A stretch of DNA of 64,000 nt. Origin: Triglochin maritima. Lineage: Eukaryota > Streptophyta > Magnoliopsida > Alismatales > Juncaginaceae. Each line of letters starts with the position of its first letter. The first letter of the stretch is position 1. The notes under the pieces were generated by a model. The model had not been told where the DNA came from. It made no database searches and was given only the letters and a program-made list of their open reading frames with translations. The stretch spans positions 27,199,621 to 27,263,620 of the forward strand of contig OY821784.1 of the NCBI GenBank assembly GCA_963682175.1. The letters run 5' to 3'. A program made the position numbers and the translations under genes. Shown here one piece after another: positions 1 through 9,485 of the stretch.

Positions 1-408
1 TAAAGGAAACATGGCTTGTAGTTGCATGTGCTCTTGTTGCCCTTACCTTGATTAATATCTTGTATGTTTTAATGATTGTGTAAATCTTATTTCATGTGGA
101 GGCAAAGTTGAATTTAGTTTTATGATTTTCATGCACTACATGTTGTGATGAGCACAATTGAACACACACACACATGCACATATTTTTGTATTCACATTCT
201 TTCTCTACCCCTATGGCCTTTTGTTTTATAGTTGATTTTTCAATTCCTTTTGCATTGTAGTGTAGTTTCGATCATAACTCCTCTCTCTCCTTTCTTTCCC
301 CTCACCTTCGAACTAACCAAAGTCGACACACCTCCCTGTGGACCAACCCGTATTTGCCACCGCTTCTACGTGATTGTGAACTTGCGGTTATTTTAAAACA
401 TTCAATCA
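1..408 (+). repeat. 3' part of an Athila-type LTR, cut by the window edge
   Basis: The segment ends in the family terminus TTCAATCA and contains the LTR landmarks found elsewhere in the window (Athila/Tat group): a CA microsatellite, a 'ctacccctatgg' block and 'gtggaccaacccgtatttgccaccgc'-like text just before the end. It is in sense orientation. No primer binding site follows position 408, so it is either the 3' LTR of an element lying to the left or a solo LTR. The following DNA is a different element, so this LTR was inserted into it or abuts it. Confidence 0.8.
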
Positions 409-1136
409 GTCGACCGTTCAAGCAGTCAAGAATAATTGTCCAGGAAAGTCTAGGGACAAATGGTCGAACAAAATGTTTGATTTGGTCGACCGACCAAAAC
501 TGGCACTACGAGGTTGACAAAGCAATTATGTTCGGTCGACCGAATCTAGGTTCACGGTCGGCCTGTGGTCACTGTATTTTTGGGGTATGGATAAAAATGT
601 GAATACGACCGTTGGTATAATACGACAAGTCTAACAGTCAAATGATACGTGTAGATGGTCGAACAAAATACTCAAAACGGTCGACCGATTTAACACTATT
701 GACTAACAGATTAACTAATCCAATTGGTCGAACAGAGAACTCGTTCAGTCGATTGATTTTGCTCAGACAGTTCAGGTTTATGTTTTAAGAGTTTTCCAGT
801 GTAAGTTTGGGTGACCTATTGAAGTCCAAATGTTATGAGATTTTGTGTGTGACTTTTACAAGGAAACTAGTGCTTATGTAATTAGTTATTTACTCTAGTA
901 TGTTCAAGTATACATAAGTTCCTAAGACTCAAAAGAAATACATAATTATATGTCTTCAAAAAGCTTGATTACATGTCTTGACTTGAATTCATTTCTTCCT
1001 TGAGTCTTGATCACCTGTAGATGTTAGCACAAAGTAATATATATGTTATGCAATATGTGTGCTACTCTACATTCGTTATTATTAAGATTAGGTTGATTAA
1101 ATCATCAAAATATGGATTAAGGTCTAAAATCCAACA
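409..1136 (-). mobile_element. SIRE/Maximus-like Ty1/copia LTR remnant
   Basis: On the minus strand, position 1136 begins TGTTGG, preceded by a purine-rich stretch (minus-strand reading of 1137-1160, a run of A then GGGAGA) and 'TTGTCATCATC'. This PPT/LTR junction is typical of SIRE/Maximus copia elements. The body of the LTR contains several copies of the palindrome GGTCGACC and its variant 'GGTCGAAC' (near 410, 484, 533, 677 and 725). The other LTR end is missing, because the Athila-type LTR at 1-408 interrupts it. No coding capacity remains. Confidence 0.55.
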
Positions 1137-1313
1137 ATCTCCCATTTTTTGATGATGACAACCTATATCTTAATACTTGAAATTTAGAGATGTAAACTAT
1201 ACATAAAAATGTTAGCACAATACAATATGCATGCCATTCATAATGTGTGCTATACTACATTGAGATTAGGTTGATTAAATCATCAAAACATGGATTAAGG
1301 CTTAAAAGCCAAC
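1021..1313 (-). repeat. Tandem duplication of a copia LTR end
   Basis: Positions 1021-1136 and 1206-1313 are two diverged copies of the same roughly 110-bp sequence. Both run from 'atgttagcacaa' through 'aagattaggttgattaaatc' (second copy 'gag') to 'ccaacaat'. The second copy is followed by different sequence, so the LTR end is present twice, about 180 bp apart. Confidence 0.7.
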
Positions 1314-1314
1314 A

Positions 1315-1660
1315 ATAGGTCTCATATCTTAGGATTCAAAGACACAATGAAACATTAATGACATAAACATAATTCCATAATGTTTCATTTGTTAGGTCAA
1401 TTCAATATATGAAAGAAACATTTTCCATTTCATATACTCATGTTCTTAAATATTTGTAGAGAGCTACAATATCTCTCTTAACCAAGATGACAATCTTATC
1501 TCGGTGATTAATGTTCCATGTTAACCATCATGATTGTGAATTACTTTTGATTTATGTAAATCATTATCTTTTAGAGCTCTAAGGTTAAGGTCCAAGAGTC
1601 TCTTCCTTAACGCTTCTAAAAGACGAATACAATAATCAATGAACAAAATGTTTACACATT
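1315..1660. repeat. Non-coding retroelement fragment, inverted match at 14450-14775
   Basis: This stretch, from 'ggtctcatatcttagg' to 'cgcttctaaaagacgaa', matches the reverse complement of 14450-14775 with many substitutions and small gaps. It adjoins a copia LTR end (1313), so it is probably subterminal non-coding DNA of that element family. No reading frame is preserved. Confidence 0.6.
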
Positions 1661-2361
1661 CAATTCATAATAAAAGACATATAAAAGTAAACATTTCGAC
1701 CACGTTCCTTTCAATCAGGTCGCGAGCCTTCACAATTTAGCAATCTAAACCCCTTCCAAATGTCTTGGCCCCAAAACATGGTTCAAAAACCTGATGCATT
1801 TTCAAGGCAGTCTTCACAATTTAATTAGTGGGCGTTTTATATGACCCATTTATTATTTCAATTGCACAAATTTTTTTTACCAATAGGAAATATTTAAGAA
1901 ATATCCTTGAATATTTATGATACTAAAGTCTTGAAATATATTTTTGTTACTTGATGATTAGTTATTAATTATGTTTATTTGATGAATGAAATTGACGTCT
2001 TAAATATTTAAGATCTAAGTTGTACAAGTATTTTGTACACAATTTAATTAGTGGTTGAAATAGAAAAAATATTTCTCAAGTTGAATGCTTGTCCGTTTTT
2101 TATATATTTACCTACTTGCTACCCAACTACCTTTGAAATCCCATACACAAAATCCGCATGTAGGAATTCGATTGATGATCTAGACCATCTCAAGATTAAA
2201 GATCTCCTAACAATCTAAGTTTGAGTTGGTAATACAATTCGTATCAAATTGTAATAAAGGATTGGGGAAGGTGTTCGTATCTATAACAATAAGATTTATG
2301 TTTTCAAAGATCAACTAAGACCATCCTTAATGGGGTCACCGGGTGACCCCGTCCCAGTCGT
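1661..2361. other. AT-rich spacer without a recognisable gene
   Basis: No significant ORF is present. From about 2320 the sequence turns G/C-rich ('ggggtcaccgggtgacccc'). That part is the left flank of the solo LTR target and continues beyond the LTR at 3911. It may be the edge of an old DNA transposon; I could not find matching inverted ends. Confidence 0.4.
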
Positions 2362-2366
2362 GCGCT

Positions 2367-3905
2367 GATTGATTCATTTTATATTAAACTGCAAGTGCAC
2401 GAACGCGTTGAAGTGGTGGCAAATACGGGTCGATCCACAGGGAGGTGTGTCGACATTTGGTTTGTGCGAAGGCGAGTGGTAAAGAAAGGAGTGAAATGCT
2501 GGTTACACTAAACTACACTAAGATGCAAAAGGAAATGAAGATAAGCAAGAAAACTAAACCCCATAGGGGGTAGAGAAATAATGTGAATATAAAGATGTGT
2601 GTGTGCGTGCGTGTTCAATTATTCTCCTCACAACATGTAGTGCATGAAATCATAAAACTAAATCCAACTTTGACTCCACATGAAATAAGATAAGACTACA
2701 TCATTAAAACATACAAGACAATAATTGGAATGAAGCTAAATGAACTCATATATAAAGTCTAGACCCTACTATGCCTCCACATGAATTAAGATAAGACTAT
2801 ATCATTAAAACATACAAGGCATTAACCAAGGCCATGGCAACAAGAGCACATACACTACAAGTCATGTTTCCTATATTAATTCCATCATTATCACTACCTC
2901 ATCATTCCCCATAAAATAGGTCCACTAGTCTAAGCATATGCTAAGCTTCATTCAAGAGCATTAGCATATCAAAGACAAGAGTGAAATCTCATTAGATGAT
3001 TATGGAAATCATATAAGACTCCAAGGATTAAGATAACACACACTACTACATTACATAATCATATCACATATTTCTCCACCCCCAAATGGGGATGGAACTA
3101 CTCACTAATCATTACACTACCTACATTAACAAAATGAAACATTATACTGAAAGGAAATTTAACTAAGCAAGAAGGGAGCATTAAAGAAGCTTAAAAGGAA
3201 ATGAAAGACTAAACAAGCATGCACAAATTAAAAGACAAGATTAAAAGAAACTAGAACAATTATTTTATTAACAATGACTCATATTGAATGTAGCATTCTT
3301 CTCCACCTTGAGTTTTGCTTCAAGGCTTACTCCTTAGTAGAGAGAATGCCACCAAGCAATGAGTAGTTTACAATAGAAGGTGAAGAGTTCTATTTAAAGC
3401 CAAAGAAAAAGGCACTCCGGGACAATCCCCCGATATGGGACTAAACAAATACCAGAAATGGACTAAATACACAATAATACGCGACCCACCAAAATCTTAG
3501 CGGATTTGAGCCAAAACAGACCGCCAATTAGCGGTCTATATTGTCTGGATCACGCTGGATTTTATTCTGGGCTTTTTTGGATGTCTTTGTTGGTCTTTGA
3601 TGCATCTACTTCACTTGTTGGTTGTCCGACCCAAATAAAATTGCCAAAATACTCCCCATGATGGTGTGGAGTTTTCTGTTTTGCTCTTTGGTCCTTCGGT
3701 CTTACGTTCAGGTCATTCTCCCTTGCATCTTAGTCCCTAGTTCTCACAATTAAGTCATTTTTCCTTGCTTTTGGGTCCTTTCATGCTTCATCTCTTCAAA
3801 CCTATTTATTTCTGAAATTCAAACATAAAACTCGTCACGTAGCATTGGTTAGGTGTAAGATAATGGATATAAGATACAAATATAAGCATGAAATGATGTC
3901 AATCA
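2367..3905 (-). mobile_element. Solo LTR, Athila-type gypsy family, TSD TGCGC
   Basis: The LTR begins TGATTGA and ends TCAATCA on the plus strand (7-bp inverted termini). It is flanked by perfect 5-bp duplications TGCGC at 2362-2366 and 3906-3910. No internal region or primer site adjoins it, so it is a solo LTR left by LTR-LTR recombination. Orientation is minus, judged from the full-length element at 24617-36010. It contains a CCGCCAATTAGCGG near-palindrome (3531-3544), upstream in the minus sense of a TATA-like CTTTAAATAG at about 3390. Confidence 0.93.
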
Positions 3906-3910
3906 TGCGC

Positions 3911-5623
3911 TGTATGACCGGGTCGTCCAGCGCCTTGGTCGTCGACCGGGTCGTTGCTCCAACGACCCGGTTGGTCCTGTTTTTTTTGGTTTTGTTTTGT
4001 TATTTGTTCTAATAATTAGGAGTTTATATTTTGATAAATAGTTAGGATTTAAGTGGTTTTAGTTTATATTTTGATAATAATTAGGGTTGCGGTTTATTAT
4101 ATTTTGATAATTGTTAGATTTTCAAGATCCAAATACACAAACCGGTACATAATTACTAATAAATCTCAAGCCCAAAATAAACATTGTGCTTGGCTTCCAG
4201 GGGGCGCTGCCCCCTTGCCACCCCGCCACCTCACCGGCAAGACCCCCGACCGACCCGTCGGGGTGGGTATAAGATGTATGAGTCAATCCCAACAAAAAAC
4301 GTTATAATTAAAGTACAAAAATTATACTGAAATACACCAACTTCTCTAAAATATGGAATATTGTACTACATTTAAAGTAGAAAACAACTATTAAACTAAA
4401 ATATAAATATAAATGTTTTTCAAAATAGATTATTTATGTTTTTGGTAAACATAAATGATTTTGGAATAGAATAAAAGTTGAGAAGGAAATTAATGATATG
4501 GAGGGAAGAGAGTGGGATGACCTAAGTCGTGTTTAATGGGTGAATAGTGAAGGAGAAAGAAGATGTTGAGTCATGATGACAAGACGGGTCATTTGAAGGA
4601 GAGAGAAGAGAAAGAAAGTGGATAACCTAGGTCATCCGGGTCATGGTTGTGAGTGCTCTGAAGTGAACTTCTAATGAAGGACTATTACAAGGTCATACAT
4701 GACAATTGACAATACAAAAGCATGACATATTCTATATCTGCTTGGACTTCTAGAAAAGGCATCTCTTATCGTTTGTTGACATACTAAATTTGAAAAATAC
4801 ATGAGTCTTGAAGGAGGTTATTGAAAAAATATGATGCAAATGTTTCTTGCATTTGGTTGATTGTTCTGTATTCTCCAAAAACGAAAGATAAAATTTGAAC
4901 CGATCAAGTTCGTGGCCCCACCACACGTTTATTGTACGCGTTTGCTAGAATTCATGGAAACTAGACTTGATGTTGACAAAAGCCGAATATCTTCCCTGAC
5001 GAGCACATTTTTGTTTTGTTTGGGGATGTGTGATTACAAATTCAGGAAAAGAGAGGAACGAATCGGATTCAAAGAAATACAAACAGCTTGTATGATGTTG
5101 ACTAATGATTAGAATACTAGGGCTTTATACTCTTTATTCCTTGTGGGATGCACGAATATTTAATTAGTACACATCAACTTATTTAGGTTTGTGGCTCCGT
5201 AGTATAATGACATTTGCATTGGTTTGGATATGTTCTTAGCTAATTGGCCAGTTTATTATTATTACTTGTTTTCATAAAAGATTCTCGCCTATATGTATTA
5301 ATTTGTTATTTGAAAAATATTATAAATATATTAATTTTTTATTGTCTTTAATCACTAACAAATTTCATGCTCATACGCATCAGTCTACTTGCATGGTTTC
5401 GTGGTAACGAATAAACAAACAGTACATTAGTGTTACAGATATTGAAATCTATCTTATGTTTACTAGATTATCAGTTGTTAATTTGTTATAGGCTCGACCC
5501 CAGCCTCGTCTGTCACTATAATGACCCAAATTATATTATAATAATATTTGTGAACATGTGCCTTTAATAATAGTTTTACGACAAATAAGTTTTTCCCAAT
5601 CTAATAGGATTCCATACCTTTCC
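3911..5623. other. Unassigned DNA between solo LTR and CACTA
   Basis: The first 80 bases continue the sequence interrupted by the solo LTR ('tgtatgaccgggtcgtcc'). A G/C-rich block at about 4196-4265 contains the 17-bp inverted repeat AGGGGGCGCTGCCCCCT (4199-4215). An open frame at 4861-5112 (about 80 codons, plus strand) has no family I recognise and no clear start context. It could be a gene fragment or chance. The rest is AT-rich. Confidence 0.35.
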
Positions 5624-5730
5624 CACTACTAGAAAAACATGATACACCAACGGATTTCTATACGTCGGTGATGTATCCGTCGGTGTAGATCAACATTCAC
5701 CGACAGATATGACTTATCGTTGGTGCCAAC

Positions 5731-6401
5731 TATTATGCGGAAGAAAGACTGGGAGCACCACACCGAGCCACCCCAGAAACACGCCCTCCAACAGGCTCAC
5801 ATGGACCGCTAATCAGTGGTCCCAAACCACCAATTGGCGATTCAGAAGTCGCGCCTGGTGGGCTGCTTTGGCTCGCCTTGTTCTCCATGCTGAGGGCCTT
5901 CTATTGTCATCACTAGATACATACTTTGATCTACTCAATTGGTGGACACGAATGAAAGAAGAGAACTCACTACTTAACACTCATAAGCAAAAACGAGATT
6001 TGCACCAAACTCATCTTTTCTTTCTTCTTTCTCACTTGACTTTACTTTACTTTACTTTACTTTACTTTACTTTACTTTATTTGACTTCATTTGACTTGTT
6101 TTACAAATAGAGAACTCTTGTGCTTATATAGGCACTTACAAAGACTCTTCAACTTAACCTAAAACAAACATAACATAAAATACATAAAGATGATCATTCA
6201 AGATCATTTCAACCTCTACTTAAATTGCACCATAAAATAGGACGAAAATCGTAGAGAAATGAAGAGACTCTTTGTCTCTTCCTTTCCTTCAACCTTTTGT
6301 CTTCCATCTTGTTGAGTCATCGACTCCTAGATGACTCACCCTCCATTGATGATGTGACTAGTGACTAGGATGCCACATAGGATTAAGTTCAATTCTCAAT
6401 A
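5731..6401 (-). repeat. 3' LTR of the deleted copia element
   Basis: Direct repeat of 8039-8648. It is longer because of a (TTTAC)n expansion at about 6041-6080. A TATA-like 'cttatataggc' (6123-6132 read on minus as CCTATATAAG) marks the promoter. Near its inner-equivalent end it has the paired palindromes CCGCTAATCAGTGG (5806-5819) and CCACCAATTGGCGA (5827-5840). Confidence 0.92.
6041..6080 (+). repeat. (TTTAC)n microsatellite in the copia 3' LTR
   Basis: About eight head-to-tail TTTAC units. The equivalent part of the other LTR (about 8300-8340) is shorter and mixed with TTGAC, so the array expanded after or during insertion. Confidence 0.9.
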
Positions 6402-6410
6402 CTCCTCCTT
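6402..6410 (-). other. Polypurine tract of the deleted copia element
   Basis: Reads AAGGAGGAG on the minus strand, directly before the 3' LTR, as expected for the plus-strand DNA primer. Confidence 0.85.
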
Positions 6411-6600
6411 GAACTTAATCCTCTTCCATCCACCATCCCAAGTAGGTTGCGCATCCTTTCCTGCAACCTTATTGACAACGTTTTTGTTTGAGCTAAATGA
6501 CACACCATGTGAACCTTACTTGTTCATAAGCCACAAAAAGAGGGATTTTCTCCATGCATGCGACCACCGCGAACACTTCTTCATAATCTGTGCTGGCCCT

Positions 6601-8016
6601 TTACTTGTATCCTTTTGCCACCAAGCGTGCCTTGCATCGCTCGACCTCTCCTTGTGGTATTGTCTTCTTCTTATACACCCACCTGACACTAGTGGTTTTG
6701 TGACGTTTTGGAAGTGAAGCTAGCTCCCAAGTCTCATTCTGTTCTATCGACTCCATCTCCTCATTCATCGTGGCTCGCCTTCTTGCTTTTGCCACCACCG
6801 CTTCTCCGAACGGGATGCTCTCGCCTTGAGCGGAGAGGCAAATCAAGTGTAGCTCACTTGTTCCCTCGTATAGACCATGAAGACTCCTTTTATTCCTCGG
6901 TCTCGTATCTTCATCATCGGATGATACAACTTCGTGCTCGGTGGAATCTGCCACCTCCACCTCTTGCTCCTCATTTTCATTGTTTTCTTCGTATTCCTCC
7001 TTATGCTCATCAACTTGAGCATGCATGACATGATTTGTCACCTCCTCGTGGTTAACAAACAAGGACATTCCATCACCTCGGGCATCTTCCTCCTCGACAA
7101 TAAGGTTGGAACTCTCTACCACCTTCTTGTTTGACCAACACTCACTAGCATTGTGTCCATGCTTCCCACAATTGAAGCACTCAATCTCCTTCTTTGATCC
7201 ACGATCACCACGACCACGGCTGGAGCTCTCCTCCACCTTCTTTTGCGACCAACATTCTTTCGCAAAATGGCCACGCTTCCCACACTTGAAGCACTCGACC
7301 TCCTTCTTTTTTGCACGGCCTCCATAGTCACGGGCACTTCCACGATCTACGTTGCGAGGTTTCTCCTCCTTAAACGACATCTTCACTTGCAACACCTCCT
7401 CCAAGACATCTTGCCTCTTCTTCTTCTTTCTTTGCTCGTGTGCCTCCAACGAGCTTGCTAGGTTGTCGACGGTCATCTTCTCAAGGTCCTTTGATTCCTC
7501 GATAGCACACAACATTTTCAAAGTATTCGGTGAGAGAACGCAACACCTTCTCAACCACTCTTCCTTCAGTCAATGCCTCCCCATTTCTCTTCAATTTGTT
7601 TTCCACCATGCGAACCCTCATCAGGAAACCGGCAACACCTTCCGATTCCTTCATTTTCAACGCCTCGAACTCACCTCGAAGCATTTGGAGGCGCACTTGC
7701 CTCACTTGATCAGCACCCTGGTAGCTCTTCTTAAGGGTGTCCCATACCTCCTTCGACGTCTTCACTTCAGCGATCTTCAGGTTGGAAGAGAAGAAAGAGC
7801 ATTATTGTCTTTAGCTCTTCTCTCCTTTTGTGCTTTGATTTGTGCAACGGTTCCTACCCCCGTTACGGCCTCCTCCTCGAAGCCGCACTCCACAAGATCC
7901 CAAGCATCATGCGCAATGAGCAGGACGCGCATTTGGATACTCCAATTGTCGTAGTTCCCCTTCGAAATGTGAGGCAACGATACATGACCAAATGACGCCA
8001 TTCCTGAGCTCCCCAT
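6601..8016 (-). pseudogene. Copia gag fused by deletion to the start of reverse transcriptase
   Basis: Minus-strand frames 7777-8016, 7481-7765 and 6601-7554 read as one damaged gag gene. The N-terminal part has the gag motif 'NYDNWSIQMRVLLIAHDAWD'. The middle is a UBN2-type gag core. The last frame has two CCHC knuckles (CFKCGKRGHFAKEC and CFNCGKHGHNASEC), an acidic linker, then the first residues of copia reverse transcriptase ('WVYKKK', 'RCKARLVAKGYK') ending in a stop at 6601. Two frameshifts (about 7770 and 7505) separate the frames. The gene runs straight from gag to the RT edge, so protease, integrase, most of RT and RNase H were removed by internal deletion. Products would be capsid-like at most. 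Confidence 0.85.
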
Positions 8017-8020
8017 CAGA

Positions 8021-8036
8021 CGAGGCTCTGATACCA
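8021..8036 (-). other. Primer binding site, initiator tRNA-Met
   Basis: On the minus strand TGGTATCAGAGCCTCG, two bases inside the 5' LTR. It is complementary to the 3' end of plant initiator tRNA-Met, the usual copia primer. Confidence 0.92.
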
Positions 8037-8038
8037 GA

Positions 8039-8648
8039 TGTTAGATGCGGAAGAAAGACGGGGCGCACATGGATCACTAATCAGCGGTCCCAAACTGCCA
8101 ATTCGCGGTTCAGAAGTCGCACATGGTGGGCTTCTTTGGCTCGCCTTGTTCTCCATGCTGAGGGCCTTCTATTGCCATCACTAGATCCATACTTTGATCT
8201 ACTCAATTGGTGGACACGAATGAAAGAAGAGAACTCACTACTTAACACTCATAAGCAAAAACGAGATTTGCACCAAACTCATGTTTTCTTTCTTTCTCAC
8301 TTGACTTGACTTTACTTGACTTCACTTGACTTCATTTGACTTGTTTTACAAATGGAGAACTCTTGTGCTTATATAGGCACTTACAAAGACTCTTAAACTT
8401 AACCTAAAACACAAACATAACATAAACTACATAAAGACGATCATTCAAGATCATTACAACTTCTACTTAAATTGCACCATAAAATAGGACGAAAATCATA
8501 GAGAAATGAAGAGACTCTTTGTCTCTTCCTTTCCTTCAACCTTTTGTCTTCCATTTTGTTGAGTCATCAACTCCTAGATGACTCACCCTCCATTGATGAT
8601 GTGGCTGGTGACTAGGATGCCACCTAGGATTAAGTTCAATTCTCAATA
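8039..8648 (-). repeat. 5' LTR of the deleted copia element
   Basis: Direct repeat of 5731-6401. The inner end starts TGTTAGATGCGG next to the primer binding site. The promoter-like 'cttatataggc' is at about 8368. The paired palindromes are partly decayed here: 8074-8087 and 8095-8108. Confidence 0.92.
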
Positions 8649-8653
8649 CCAAC

Positions 8654-9300
8654 CTACACCAACGGAAACAAAAACCAACACTGACGGATACAGTTCGTCG
8701 CATAATGTTTTCGTAGTATTCGTCGGTCAATTACTCTACACCGATGGATACGTTACGTCGATGTATATTTTCGATAAAAAAGTCCATGGGAAAATGAAAT
8801 TTGTCGTGCAAAAACCACACCAAGGTTAGGTTGCACGTCACCGACGGATTGTTACTGTCAGTGTATTGTTTTTTGAATTGTACATGCACCGACGAAATGG
8901 TTCTGTCGGAGTAGAGTTTGAATTAAAGAAATGCACTCACATATTACATTTAACTACACTAACGGACATCCTTAGCAACACCGACAGATACATCCGTCCG
9001 ACCATCAGTAAGGATAACACTGACGGAGACCCTTTCACAACATTAACGGATAGTTACTGTCGATGTATTGTTTTTAGAATTGGACACCGATGGATAGAAG
9101 TTTGAAAAAGAAACGTTAAACACGTATTACATTGAACTACACCAACGGATACCCTTAGTAACACCGACAGATTCATCCGCCAGACCATTACTAAGGATAA
9201 CACCAACGGAGACTCTTAGCAACACCGATGGAGAAGTACTGTCGATATAGGTTTATATAAGTAACCCTTCGATAGGCAGACTTCATTTCTCACATAAATC
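8654..9300. repeat. CACTA subterminal repeat array
   Basis: More than a dozen degenerate copies of ACCGACGGATA and its complement, spaced irregularly, often alternating strands. In CACTA elements such motifs bind the element's TNPA-type protein. A TATA-like 'tttatataagtaaccc' at about 9250 ends the array and could be the element's promoter. The adjoining 9300-9480 is C-rich and leader-like, with no frame conserved. Confidence 0.75.
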
Positions 9301-9485
9301 CAACCTGAACCCTAACTGCCGCCTCCACCGCCAGGTCGATTGTCACACCGCTCGCTGACGCCGCTACAACTCTCCTCCCTAACTCTAATTACCGCTCAAA
9401 TCGACGATCTCCTCCTTGACCACCGCACCCGTCGACTCAACCCCAGCCGCGACCTCTCCCTCCCTCCTCGACCCTAGATGCCTCC

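Larger units (their letters stand above)
5731..8648 (-). mobile_element. Deleted Ty1/copia element, TSD CCAAC
   Basis: Two direct LTRs (5731-6401 and 8039-8648) enclose 1.6 kb. The element is flanked by perfect CCAAC duplications (5726-5730 and 8649-8653) inside the CACTA repeats, so it inserted into the CACTA element. Minus orientation is fixed by the primer binding site at 8021-8036 and the polypurine tract at 6402-6410. LTR ends read TATTGAG instead of the usual TGTTGAG on the minus strand. Protease and integrase are absent, so it could move only with proteins supplied in trans. Confidence 0.93.

Noticed and set aside
4861..5112. Host gene exon (84 codons)
   Set aside because: No recognisable domain, no ATG at the start of the frame, no splice partners; left as unassigned.
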